Origin: Rhabdornis inornatus
Lineage: Eukaryota > Chordata > Aves > Passeriformes > Rhabdornithidae
Reading direction: 5' to 3'
Length of the DNA stretch: 64,000 nt
Assembly: GCA_013397075.1 (NCBI GenBank)
Contig: VWZS01003656.1
Location: 436,872-500,871, forward strand
Below the pieces are notes generated by a model. The model saw only the letters and a program-made list of their open reading frames with translations. It was not told where the DNA came from and ran no database searches. Numbering within the stretch: the first letter of the stretch is position 1; each line of letters opens with the position of its first letter. Positions 25,220 to 37,200 of the stretch are shown here, in pieces. The position numbers and the translations under genes were made by a program.

Positions 25220-28200
25220 GTATGGAAATCTTTTTCTTACCAAGAGAAAACTGATTTTCAATTGCTTTATACTTTTTTCCCTGAAGTGAGAGCTTCTAAT
25301 TGGAAGAAGATGCATGATAGAACCAAAGGCCATTGAAAGGAGTGAGATTAACTTCAATGGTTGCTTCTCATTAATTTCCTTTAAATTAATCTTTGAATCT
25401 TTGAAACTAGTTTCACTGCTGTTTGCTATGATCTGTGATTGTGTGGAAAGGTAATTTTATTTGGTATGGTCTCATTCCTCATTCTGTTAGAAGTGAGGTG
25501 GCATTTGTCACGTATATGTATTTAGCTGCACTGCTTGTATTTAGCTGCACTGCTTTTTTTGCCTTTTTTTTTTTTTTTTTTACAAAAGATACTTAATTCA
25601 GGTTCCAGAAATGGAATAGTTCAGCATCGCATGTTCCTCAGTTCCATTATGAAAGACTAACCACATCTTAATGGGCTTCTCATGTAGCAACTGTGTACAA
25701 AGGACACTTTTATTATGATTTGCTCCATTCTAGTGAATCTGTTGCTAAATCTAGATTTCTTGACATGACATTTATATAAAATGTATGTGGAAACTCAGCT
25801 GACCTTTCCTTAGCACAGGCAGGAGGCTTAGAGATGTGTTGGGGTGACCATCTGCCCGTTAAAATAGCACACAGGCAAAACAGGACTTTGTGCTGGGCTC
25901 CAAGGGTGACATCTGCAGCTTGTTGAAATCTTTGTAACTCATTTTTCCCTTCCCAAGTCTACCCATATCCTGGTTTAGAGACAGACTGGCTGTAGAGTGG
26001 TAGGCCAGGAACCAGTCTGGTATGATGCAACATCTTAATGGGTGCAAAACCAGTGAGTAAAGTTTTCCTGTTATTAAAGAACAAAACTTTACTGCTCTGG
26101 TCTGCAAGCAATGAAGAATGCCTTGTCTGTTGATCTGTAGCTTCCTCCTTTTTCCTGACTCTTAAATACAGTGCATGCTTGACAGCCTTATTGCTTAAAC
26201 TGCTTTCATTTCAAGCTCTCCTCCTCCTTTCTTGTTGCCCTCTGGAGTGTACTCTGCACAGAGATGCTGCCACACAGCAGTCTGTCCTGGGCAATAGAAA
26301 ATCCATCAAATATTCCTTATCTCTTTCCTCTCAGTCCCTTTTAATCCATTACATTGGTCTCTTCAGCTATGGTTAGCAATCCTGCTCTCTGCCTTACTCC
26401 AAATCCAGATATGCTGAAACCTGAGACTGCCCTTCTCTTTCTGCTCAGTTCCATCTCAGATCTAATTGGCAGATCTAATTGCATAACCTCTGCAGCTGCT
26501 CTGGTGTGCTCCAGATTTGGCTTGCTTGCTTTTTAGTAACTTTGGTTTCTGTTATTAACCATCTAAGCTGAGACTTCCTACTTTCTTTGTTTCTTCCCCT
26601 CCAGTTCTTCTTTACTTGGGCTATTCTTCTCCATATAATTATTTCATAGGAGAGGAAATAATTACTTGGATTCACTGTCTTTAAAAAGGTGTATCAAAGT
26701 GACTGTACTTAGAAAACTTGCTAGCTCTCTCCAAGTAGGCAGAAGAAAGGGGCTCTGATGTAACTGAGGAGGAAGGCACTTTGAGTGGATTAAGTGCCTT
26801 AGCCCCAGAATTCAGAGCTTACACAAGTTTGAGTGACTCCAACAGACACTGACTTCCTGCAACTGTGCAGTCTCTGCTCCCCCAGCTTTGAAAGAGCAGA
26901 AACACTGATGTAGGGAGCTTTGTGTATGAGCCCCTTGTCCCTCCCCATTTGAACAGGCCTGGAACAACTGCACAAGCCAGGCAAACCTAGAAGTCTGTTG
27001 TGGCAGGCCTAGTAAAGATAAGGAGGTCTGGATACATCTTGCTAATAATTCTGCCTCTACATAGCAGTAATATTTCCATGTGTCTCTGTTTAAATAGTCT
27101 GTTCCTTGAGAAACACAAAAGTGTTTCCTTCCTGCACCTGAGCTTGCACAACATTTTTGTCTGGATGAAAGCTGACAGCTGATTTGTTACCTGGGCCTGT
27201 GTTTAAACCTACACCATCTTGCAAGGCTTGGAAAACAATCAGAAAGCAATCTAGAGAAACACTGAACAGCTACAGGAGCTGATAAAGTAAACATGTTAAA
27301 ATAATCTCTGGAAAGATGTAGACACTTAATAAGCAACCTTTCTGGTGACTGTGGCATAACCAGCTAAGTCCAAGTGTGGGATCAAATGTCAAAATCCAGT
27401 TTTTTTAAGGAGGAAAAAACCCTGGCTTGTACAAAAGCATCATTGTGGTATAAGAGGGCTGTCACTGGGATGGCCATACATTGTGAGGACACGGTGTGGT
27501 GGATCTGTATGAGCCATTTTTCAAGGGGTGTTCCTGGATGGCTAAATCCTCCAAACTCCTAGCGTGAGAAGGAGCAAGCTGACTACTCTGTATTGACACC
27601 TTAAGCCAGTTTCTACTCCTTCTGCAACCCTCCATCCTACAAGCCTTTACATTCAACATTTCATTTTCTCCTTTCTTGTATAGAAACCTTCTAACATGTG
27701 CAGCCTTATTGTAACTTAACTTCTCTCTCTGCTATGATCTGTGTGTCTAGAGAGGTGTCCTGTGTTGTCATTTGTGTAGCATGTGTGTAACTGGCAGTCT
27801 AATGTCCTGTTGATTTGAGGAAAGTCACCAGGTTAATTCTGCTTATCCTTTGTCCCTCCATGGGCTCCCAAAGGATCGCTGATTTCCGTGAGCCAAAATC
27901 ACAGCTATCTATAATCTTGAGATTCAGCTCATCTGAAAATTTGTGGTTGGTTTTTGACCAGCACAGGATCAAAGGGGAAGTACAGAGTACCACAGTCTAG
28001 ATAATGCACCTGTTCAACACCATTCACCACACCTCCACTTAGGGTGGCGTGGAAAGATTTGGGCCTTACAGCAAAGGAGAAATTGAGGAGAGGGAACTGG
28101 ATGTAAAAGTCTGGTGTAAGTCCCTGACAGATATAAAGGACAAAAAGTCAAAAGCCACTCTTTGGTGAAGTTATTTTTTTTCTTGTCCAGCTAATGATTT

Positions 28201-31200
28201 CCCAATCAAATAATTTTGCTGTGCCTGATTGTCTACAGAACACAGTTCTAGAAGACAATGATGTCTACTCCATTATAAGGGTATAATCCCTAAATAAGTG
28301 CACACACATGCAGAATTGAATTGTTATTAATGATGTGATATCAAATTTTATGAACAGCTTCCCAGCACCACTAGTAAAATGATTGTGTTTGCACTTCCGC
28401 TGTCACTACCTTGCAATATGCTGCATTGCTTTGCAGCAGCACCAAGCACCCATGCAGTAGTTGCCAAATTGAGATGGAAGCCCTTGAAAGGAAAAAATGG
28501 AAGTGTTTGTCTGTGTTTCTGTGCCAGTCTAATGGTTCCAGTGTCTTTCACACCTGTGCAGACAGAAGAAGAAACTGAATACAAATCTAAGTATGTGGTC
28601 CAGAAAACAAGTGGTGTCCTCTGTGCACAGCTGCTCTCGCAGTGCCATTTCCATAAGTGTCTTGTCTTTGTTTATACTTTAAGCATAAGTTATTGTTTGA
28701 ATATGTAACTAACATTTAGTCCTGGCTTGTTAGCTTCTTGAGCCTGCTCAGTAATTGCAAGGTTAGTTTTTTTTTCCTTATATTGTGATCTGTGTGTTAG
28801 AAGTTTTGATCATGAGAACCATCTGTGGCAATGAATGCAAGTCATGTCTTGCAAGCACGTCAGACACTTTTCACTTGGGTTCAGTTCCTGAGTGCTGCTG
28901 TTATGAGGGAACTTAAGTAAGAGTTTGTGGCTTTGTTTATATTGTGATAATTTTTCTTAGAGATGTTTAGAGCCCTGTTGGGTTTGATGTCATATGCAAT
29001 AGGCTGAGTTTCCCAATGATCATGCAGCTGAATTAGGAATGCAACAGCAATGATGATGTGTCCTGCCACTGCACTCTCCTTGGACAAGTTATCTTTAGTT
29101 GTGCAGCTTGTTTTGGAGTGTGTATATGTTTTTGAGGTTTTTATTATAATTACTAGTTTTTAAGAAAAGCTAATAGCAAGAGTGGCAATTTGTGACAGTT
29201 CTGGATGGCTGACATTGCTCAAGCTCAAGAAGTTAACTTGTTCCACTGTACTGTATAAACTAAACCAAAACATCTACATCCCACCTAACCCATTCCCACT
29301 AACAAGACCAGTGCTTGTAAATACCATGTTTTGTTTTTATTCCTCACCCTCCCATCATTTTTTTTTCTTCTTTTTTTTTCCCCTTTGTTTTGTTTCCATC
29401 CACGTTCCAAACTAGTTTCTAAGCGACGCAAGGCTCACCTGAGGCGCCTGGACCGGCGATGGACGCTGGGCGGGATAGTCAACAGGCAGCAGAGTCGAGG
29501 TGAATTCACAGCTTCCTCTGGCACCAGCCACTCAGGGGGCACCAAAAGCCACACTGCAGCTTCAGCTGTTGTGTGTTGGGACCTGCATCTTTGCCACTTT
29601 GGTAGTGAGGGGCCAAAAGCTCCAGAGTTCAGATGTGAATTTTGTACACGACAGCTTGAGGGTATTTTGGAGCCAGGATTAGGCAGCCCAGCAGCTGGAG
29701 GCTCGTAACCAAGGGTAGCTCTGCAGTCTGACTCTTTGTGCTGTTGGGGAAGCTAACATCTGTTGTGTTTTAACTTGGTCATATTTGTGCTCAGTCTTTC
29801 CTGCCTCAGTAAGGACAAATGATACTTTCAGGGCTATTAAAATGAGTTGAATGCCAAAAAGCCGTGGTTGGAGATGTATGCACTGGAAAAGTATGTGGTG
29901 TGGAAAGATGAAAATCATCCCAGTTGCAGTCCCCTCTCTTCCTTGCAAGCAGTGCTTGGTACTAAAGAGAGACTTAAGAACTTTTGGGAGTTTTGGACAT
30001 CATTCCTAGCTGTTTAAAATGCCACCAGTAGCAGAATTGTAGTTGGTTTGGTTTGTTCTGTGTTCTTTTAGCTTTTCCTGGTCTAACAGTGAGTATGGCA
30101 GGGTAGGGGGGAACACCTTATGTTTGGGTGAAGCTGTGTTTGGGTAAAGTTCAAGGAGCCCTCAAAGTATTTCTTAAGAGCAGGTGAATCATCTTTCCCA
30201 GAGCAACGGTATCCCTGTCTATCTCCTGCTTCACTTGGAAAATCATCCAGATGTGTTCGTTGCACTTGGGAAAGGAAAGGTCACAGTTGCTGCTGGTAAC
30301 GGTACATTTGTACCTCTGTAACTTTCAGACAACCTTACTGAGGGAATGGATCCAAATGTAAGTGCAAGAGATGATTGCCAGTCAATGGAAAGGTGTCTTT
30401 TCCTATTAAGGAGAGAATGTACTTTGAAAGTGGCAAATTTACCTTCTGGATTTGATGATGTGCTATGTGCAGACTCCTGTTTCGAGCACATCCAGATTTC
30501 AGTGACTCTTTAATGTTGTTTCAAATTATTATTGAGGAAACAAAAGCAGCAAGAATTCTTCTTCAATGTTCTTCCTGCCATAGCTTGAGCCAGCAGCAAC
30601 TGAAACTACTTTCATAAGACAAGGTCTTGCTTCTCAGCCACCAAATGCACCCTGAAGGCACCAAAAAAACCCTCAAAAGCACACATACTGTCTTGGGGGG
30701 AAAAAAGTGTGCTTATTTCTGTGCCCCAACTGTTTGGGAGCTACTTACTTTGTTTTGTCAAACTCTGCTAGATGCTTTCTGGCAGTTTAACTGGGAGAAT
30801 TTATGGGAATCAGTTTCCTAAACAATTTATTTACTGGTGAAAACAAATGCATTCTTTCATGTTCATACAGTATTGCAAACAAAGCTAAATAAAATATTAA
30901 GACTGCATAACCAGTCCCTTAGCAGTAAGCTGGTAAGACTCAAGGGCCTAAGTTGCATTCCCTTGTTATCCCTCTTGAATTCTGATGCCCACAATCTCTG
31001 TCCATCTTCTCCAGACCTGCCCTCTGACCAGTGTCAGTGTCCTCCCTGGCAGTCCTCCCCAGTACAGGCTCCCCTAATCTCTTCCATCCTTGCCTTTTTC
31101 TTGCTTCATTACAGTTTCTTCCCTATTAGGCCCAAGCAAGGCTGGGGTTTTGAGGGTGTTGGAGAATGTGCTTTATCTCAAACTGAATCTTGGCACTTGG

Positions 31201-34200
31201 ACTTGGCACAAACTTCAGCAATCTATGATTCTGTCCAAGGTTTGGGGCACCCTCTGTAACTGAGCTGCTTCTATAAGGTCTCTCCAATGTATTTCAGCCA
31301 CAGCTAGCCAGGCTGGATAAAAATAAGCTGTTTAATGTCATCAGAAATGATAGGTTAGGGAATGCTTACAAGAGCAGTCTTATTGGAAGTAAAGAAAGTG
31401 ACTTGAATAAATGGGCACAAGTTGGAGACAGTGGCTTCATGATCTGGCAGAGCTGCAGCCTGTACAGACATCTGTGCCTTCCAAACTGCAGTTGTTGAAA
31501 GTATGAGTCTCTCTGGGTGTCCAGCCTGCTGTTCTCTAACAGAGCACAGTTTATATGAGGTCAGAAGAGATTTTCTCCCATCTTCCCATCCCAGCCCAGA
31601 AGACTTCTAACAAGGCCAAATTTGGGTGGGTTTGCACTGAAATGACAGAATGCATGAAGTGTACATATGCACCCCCCCCGCCGACCTTCAAGTCTTTGCT
31701 CCAAAGCACAGAAGAACTGAAGTTGTTCAAACAGGAGGTTGCCAGAGTTGTTCAGCACAAGCAGAACAGCTTCCCCTTCCCCACTTGGCCTCTTCCTTGG
31801 AAACAAACTCAATTAAACATTTTGGCTGAAATTCTTCCCACCCAGCAATATTCTGCTTGAAATAGTCCTTGCTGCTGGAAGGGTTAGCTCCAGGAGTTCA
31901 CTGGAGTTTAAGAGCAATCTGTAAATGATGCCTCCCTTTGTATTTATGCTTGAGTGCCACTAATAAGCATTTTTATCAATTAGGCCTGTCACAGAATCAC
32001 TTCAAGGCCAGAATCAAAGGAATTAAGCATTTTCTGAAGTGAGTTGAATATTAAAAACACTGATAAAGCCTCAGTGCAGAAGGGAAGAGTGTTTGTTTCC
32101 CTGTTGGACTGCCTGATGGGGGAGAATTATTAGGGGTAGCATATGGCTTATTTATTTCTACCCTTTCCAAAGCCATTTGAAGAGGCTAGGCATCTCTGAC
32201 CTCCAGATATTTGGAAGCAATGTTACTGGGTCTGTGAATAGGAAACATGAAAGACAAATTGTTGAATATCATGGTAGTGCTCCTTTTTTAAACCTGAAAA
32301 AAAAATCTGCAAAGGGAACAGCTGTAGTCTGTTTCTACAAAGAGAAACAGATGACTTCTGTTGCTGAACTTTTCTCTTTAAAATGGTCTGTGGTGTGCCC
32401 AGATCTAAGAGATTACATTGGTTTGTGTTTCTTAGGTAGCTGCAAAGCTTGCGGTTTTTTACATGTTAAATATTGTACATTTTCTAAACCTTTTCCTATA
32501 CATTCTGAAACTCCAGTAATACAAATATGGGTTGTGAGGAGAAGCCTGAAAGCTTGTAGTTTTCCTCAGACTTGACACTCGTTAGACCTGCAAGCTGCAG
32601 TTCTTGTTTTGTGCAGGGTTAAATAGTAATTCTACACATGCATTTATTGGGAACTTCCCCTGGAAGGGAATTTAGGATTATTTACAGGCTAATTTAATGA
32701 AAAGTCATTTGTGCTTTTAAAGTTTGATTGGTAAAATTGGGAGGTTACATTCCTGTCTTCTGTGCCAGATATCTGACCTAAGTTATTGCTGCTTTGGTTT
32801 TGTGCCCAGTGCGTTCAACTGGAGCTGTTACAATGCAGGAAAGCACTTTAAAGTTATTCATACCAACAATATAGTGACATATGCGCTGAATTTCGGCCAA
32901 ATGAGCCAATTATTTAAGAGTAGCTCCCAGCACAAGGAATAAGGTATTCATTGAAAGAGTTAAAGTTAGAATTTCCTACTGCTTGCCTATCTGAGGGAGA
33001 GAAGGAGCTTGATGGGGAAAGGTAGCGTGTAGAGGGAAGGCAGCCATGTAACCCAGTGGTCTTGATACTTGAACCTCATCCTGAGTTGGTCTTAATACTG
33101 GAACCTCACGTGCTAGCCCAGGTGGGTGGCTCTGCAGCCAGTTTTGTACTTGTGGAAAGAGCATTTGATCATTGTTGGTAATCCAGCCTGGCTGATGTGG
33201 TTGTGTACTCTTTTTCTTTCCTGCGTCTCACCAGAGCTGCTCTGCCTTCTTTGGCAGCCCCCTCCATGGGATTTCTCCTTTTGTTTTCACTCTTCCCTGC
33301 TTGTGCTTGATGGTGATGAAATGTTTGTCAATCACAGCTCAAGGCTGTGGGTTACATTGTTGTGCTAAATGAAACCAGCACAGAGCAGCTTCAGGACTTA
33401 GTTTGTTCTCTCCTTTGGTTGGGTTTTCCTTTTTTTCCTTTTTTTCCTTTTTTTCCTTTTTTTCCTTTTTTTCCTTTTTTTCCTTTTTTTCCTTTTTTTC
33501 CTTTTTTTCCTTTTTTTCCTTTTTTTCCTTTTTTTCCTTTTTTTCCTTTTTTTCCTTTTTTTCCTTTTTTTCCTTTTTTTTCTTTTTTTCCTTTTTTTCC
33601 TTTTTTTCCTTTTTTTCCTTTTTTTCCTTTTTTTCCTTTTTTTCCTTTTTTTCCTTTTTTTCCTTTTTTTCCTTTTTTTCCTTTTTTTCCTTTTTTTCCT
33701 TTTTTTTGTGGTGGTTTTTTAACTCTGTTCTCAAAGGAAAGTAGTAAGTGGTTATTGCTTCTTGCTTGGTTGAAGTAAGAGCATGCGCAATACAAAGCTG
33801 TTTAGAAGAAATGTCATTATTGTTCTTTTCTATCTGTTGGCATAAGGTTTTCTGTTATTTAAAACAGAAGAGGCAGGGAGGGGAAGAGGGGCAAAGGCTG
33901 AAGAGCTTCTGTCTGCAGATGAACACATTTGATAACTGTGGACAGTCATTCTCTCTCTGCATATTTAGGCAAGTAAAACAAAGTCCATGTTGAATTAATG
34001 CATTGCTTTCTGGAACAGGGAGACTTTTTCCAGAAGCAGGTCTGACAAAGGGGGGTGGAGCGGAGGAGTGGGGGAGGGAGAACACAGACTGCTGACAGAG
34101 GGGAAAGTATTTTGAAAGAAAATTCTTCTGTGGTTTGGAAGACATAAGTTTGGGGCTGTTGCATTTTGCTGAGAAATCATTAATTGGCTAATTTCTTGCC

Positions 34201-37200
34201 CAGTTCCCCCCTATCCCTTTCCCTACTGGCATATCAAACCAGGATGGGGTCACAGAAAGTTGGGGGCATGCACAAGCACCAGCTGAGCAAAGGAAATTAC
34301 TCCCTTATTTGGTTGGCTCCTGAAGTGCTGCTGATAACTTCCACGCTTATTAATGGAGGCAGAATAGAGAAAACTCACAAAATAGAGGTGAAGGAGAGGA
34401 ATGTGAAATGGGGCACTCAGAACTTGGAAGCAGAAATGTCTGAGCACTGGCTGTTTGCCTGGGAAAGATGAGACTGATTGTGCAGGGCTGGAAACGTGTT
34501 TGGTGTTTTAGCTGCTAAAAGGCAAGACTCCTGTCCCAAATAGTTTACAGCCTAAACAAAGAGAAGGAGATCTGTGCATCAAAGCAACATGGGCAAGTGG
34601 CAATTTGACATGAATCTTATTGCAACCAAAGGGGTTTTCACAGTGTAAAATGATTCTTATTCAGTATTTTTAAAAGCTTTTAGAGAAGGACTAAAACTAA
34701 GCTTGTTTGGTAAGGCAGGAAATCGGGGTAGGTAGGGCTTATTTTAGGAAGGATTTGAGAGCTTCAGGTTATTTGATACTATCAAGGATGGAGCCTGCTC
34801 AGGTTGATCATAGGTATCATATGAAATGTGTGAGGCTGAGTGGGAAAAGATCACAGAATTTGAAGGAGTGGGAAATCCACATGAACATGTGAGTCTGTGT
34901 AGTAGGGCATTAAAGCAAGGCACAGCACATAGGCTTGGAAATTCAAGATGGAACAACTGAATTGGGAATGCATTTGGTAGTTGTCTGGTTGAAATGTCAG
35001 AGCACTGCTGTGCCAAGAGCTTTGTGCAAGAGCAGTGTGTGCTGAAAGACTGTTAAGGGAGCAAAGCAGGCAGGAGGTGACTGTAGTGGCTGTGCAAAAG
35101 AGTCACTGAAAGGCCAGTGAGGAGCAGCAATGGTGGAGGACTTTGAAAATGTTGGGGCAAGTCTATCACCTTGGTGATAGACTAGGAGGAATCCAAAATA
35201 ATCAGTGCCAAGGGAATTGGGAAGATAGAATAAGGAAGATTTGGAAAGAGCTACTGAAGCTCTGTGTTACAACTCGAGCTGTAAAACCACAGGTCTGCTT
35301 TCCTTGATCTGACATTAAGTATAAATTCAGACAACCAGAGGAGGGACCAAGTTGCCATTTCAAGACACCTCATAACTTCAGTGTCGAGTGTGTGTGTGCA
35401 CAGTCACACATGCAAAATATGGAATTCTGGTTGGACAGATGGGGTTGGAGGAGCCTTGCAGCCTGTCAGATTTGGTGTCCTGCTTTGTCAGCCAAGTAGG
35501 TACAATTTCTTCAGGAGGGAATGGAGCTTCATGTTAGCTGTCCTGAGGTTTTTCTTGTGGGATAGGTGTCCTAACACATCACCTGGTATAGAAAATGCCA
35601 TAATCAATGCTTAAAAATTCTTCTGAGATTCCTCTTTTACTACTTGACAGAAATACATCAGGTGAAACAAAAGAAAACTTACTAGGATATTAGGTTGTTT
35701 AAAGGGAATGTGTTGGAATGTACCCAATTGCTTACTATGCACGAGCTACAATCCTACACAAAAGGAAAAAACAGAAAGCACAGTTGTCAAGGTCTGCAAT
35801 TATCCAAAAATAATTGTCATTGACATTAAGTCCTCCTAACATTTAAGAAGTCAAATGTATCATCCCTCATTTTCTGCAGCTAGTATGTTGTATCACAGCC
35901 AGTGAACAGGCTGGGCAAGGCAGAAGAAATATTTCGGTGCTCTGTGACGGCAGAGGTGACCTGTTGCTACTTGATGAGCTTTGCCGAAGTGGCTGCAGGT
36001 CATCTTGCTCTGCTGTAAATCATATCATGGTTTAATAGCTGTATTATAAATAAATTCTTTTTATGTGAAAAGTTGCACTTCATTAAGCGGCATCTTAAAA
36101 TGGGTGGGACAAGAAACATGGGTGTGCTTGAACTGTCCTAGCCAGGTTTTAGATCGAGTTTTGTATGGGTTGTCTTGACTCTGTTCTGCATTCAAAAACT
36201 GGCTTTAAAGTGGCTTTTTAGTTTTAGAGCTACTGCTATTTATGTATAGAAAAGGCTTCAGCTTGGTAAAACACTGTGGTGTTGCTGGAGGAACACAAAA
36301 TGGTTGTGTTCTTGTTTTGGTGAGTTTTTTTGTTTTCTTTCCTTTTTACTACTTTTGTCCTCTACTAGTGGTCACAGAAGGACATTAGATGTTAATGACC
36401 TGTGAAAAAGTAATCCCTAACACTCAAATACCAGTGGCTTCCTTGTACCAGGTCTGTTGTGTGCATCTGTATAGACCCTGTAGTGTATGTGGCTGTAATG
36501 CAGGGCACTCTACAGCTCAGATCCTTTGCCCTGTATATGTGCACAGTTCTCAGCTGCACATCCATACCTGTGCTACATTTTCTGGGGGAAAATCTTTGTT
36601 GCTAGAAAAAGCCCTCTGTAGTATTGTGGGCTGTTCCAAGGACATAGGTACTGTTCTCTGCTCTCCATGCTATTTTGATCCACCAAGATTTGTCCCTATA
36701 TTTTGATCTCAGTTCTATACTGTATTTGTTCAGGAGATTTTAGGTAGAACCAGAGCAAAATAAAAGCCTGCCTTCTTTTGGGAAGGAGGAAAGGAAAGAG
36801 GAGAAAGATACATTGATAGGGATTAAGGCTTTGGAATAAGTAGGGGACTGAGCAATGGGTTGCCACAGTGACTGGGAGGGCTGGGCAGAGCACAACTACA
36901 GCATCAAGGTGTGAGCTGGGTGATTGAAATAGTGCAAAAATTCTGGTTGTGCATATTTTAAATAGTGTCTGTGTATGGGGAGGAGAGAGAAGGACCTATA
37001 CTAATCCTTTCCTTCTAAGTTAAGTAGGTTGCAGTTGGATAATGCATGATGTGACAGATGTGTATTGTAGCTCTTTGCCAAATGGGCTTTGCTTCTTCAT
37101 GCATGACTTGTTTGGATTTACTAGGGCAGCTCAAAATCCAGAGAGGAACCTCCTTCAGCTCAGCTGGGGAAGGTGTCTTTGGCCTGAAAATTAGTGGTAA

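Noticed and set aside
31205..31260. CR1 retrotransposon 3' end (ctatgattctgtcc)
   Set aside because: Only one short match to the usual bird CR1 terminal repeat, with no element body upstream.
33428..33707. Regular repeat as a CRISPR array
   Set aside because: There is no spacer between units and the genome is eukaryotic. It is a simple tandem array.
33339..33795. Open frames of 113-143 codons encoding KKE, GKK, PFF or SFF repeats
   Set aside because: They are translations of the 9-bp (CCTTTTTTT) array in different frames and strands, not genes.
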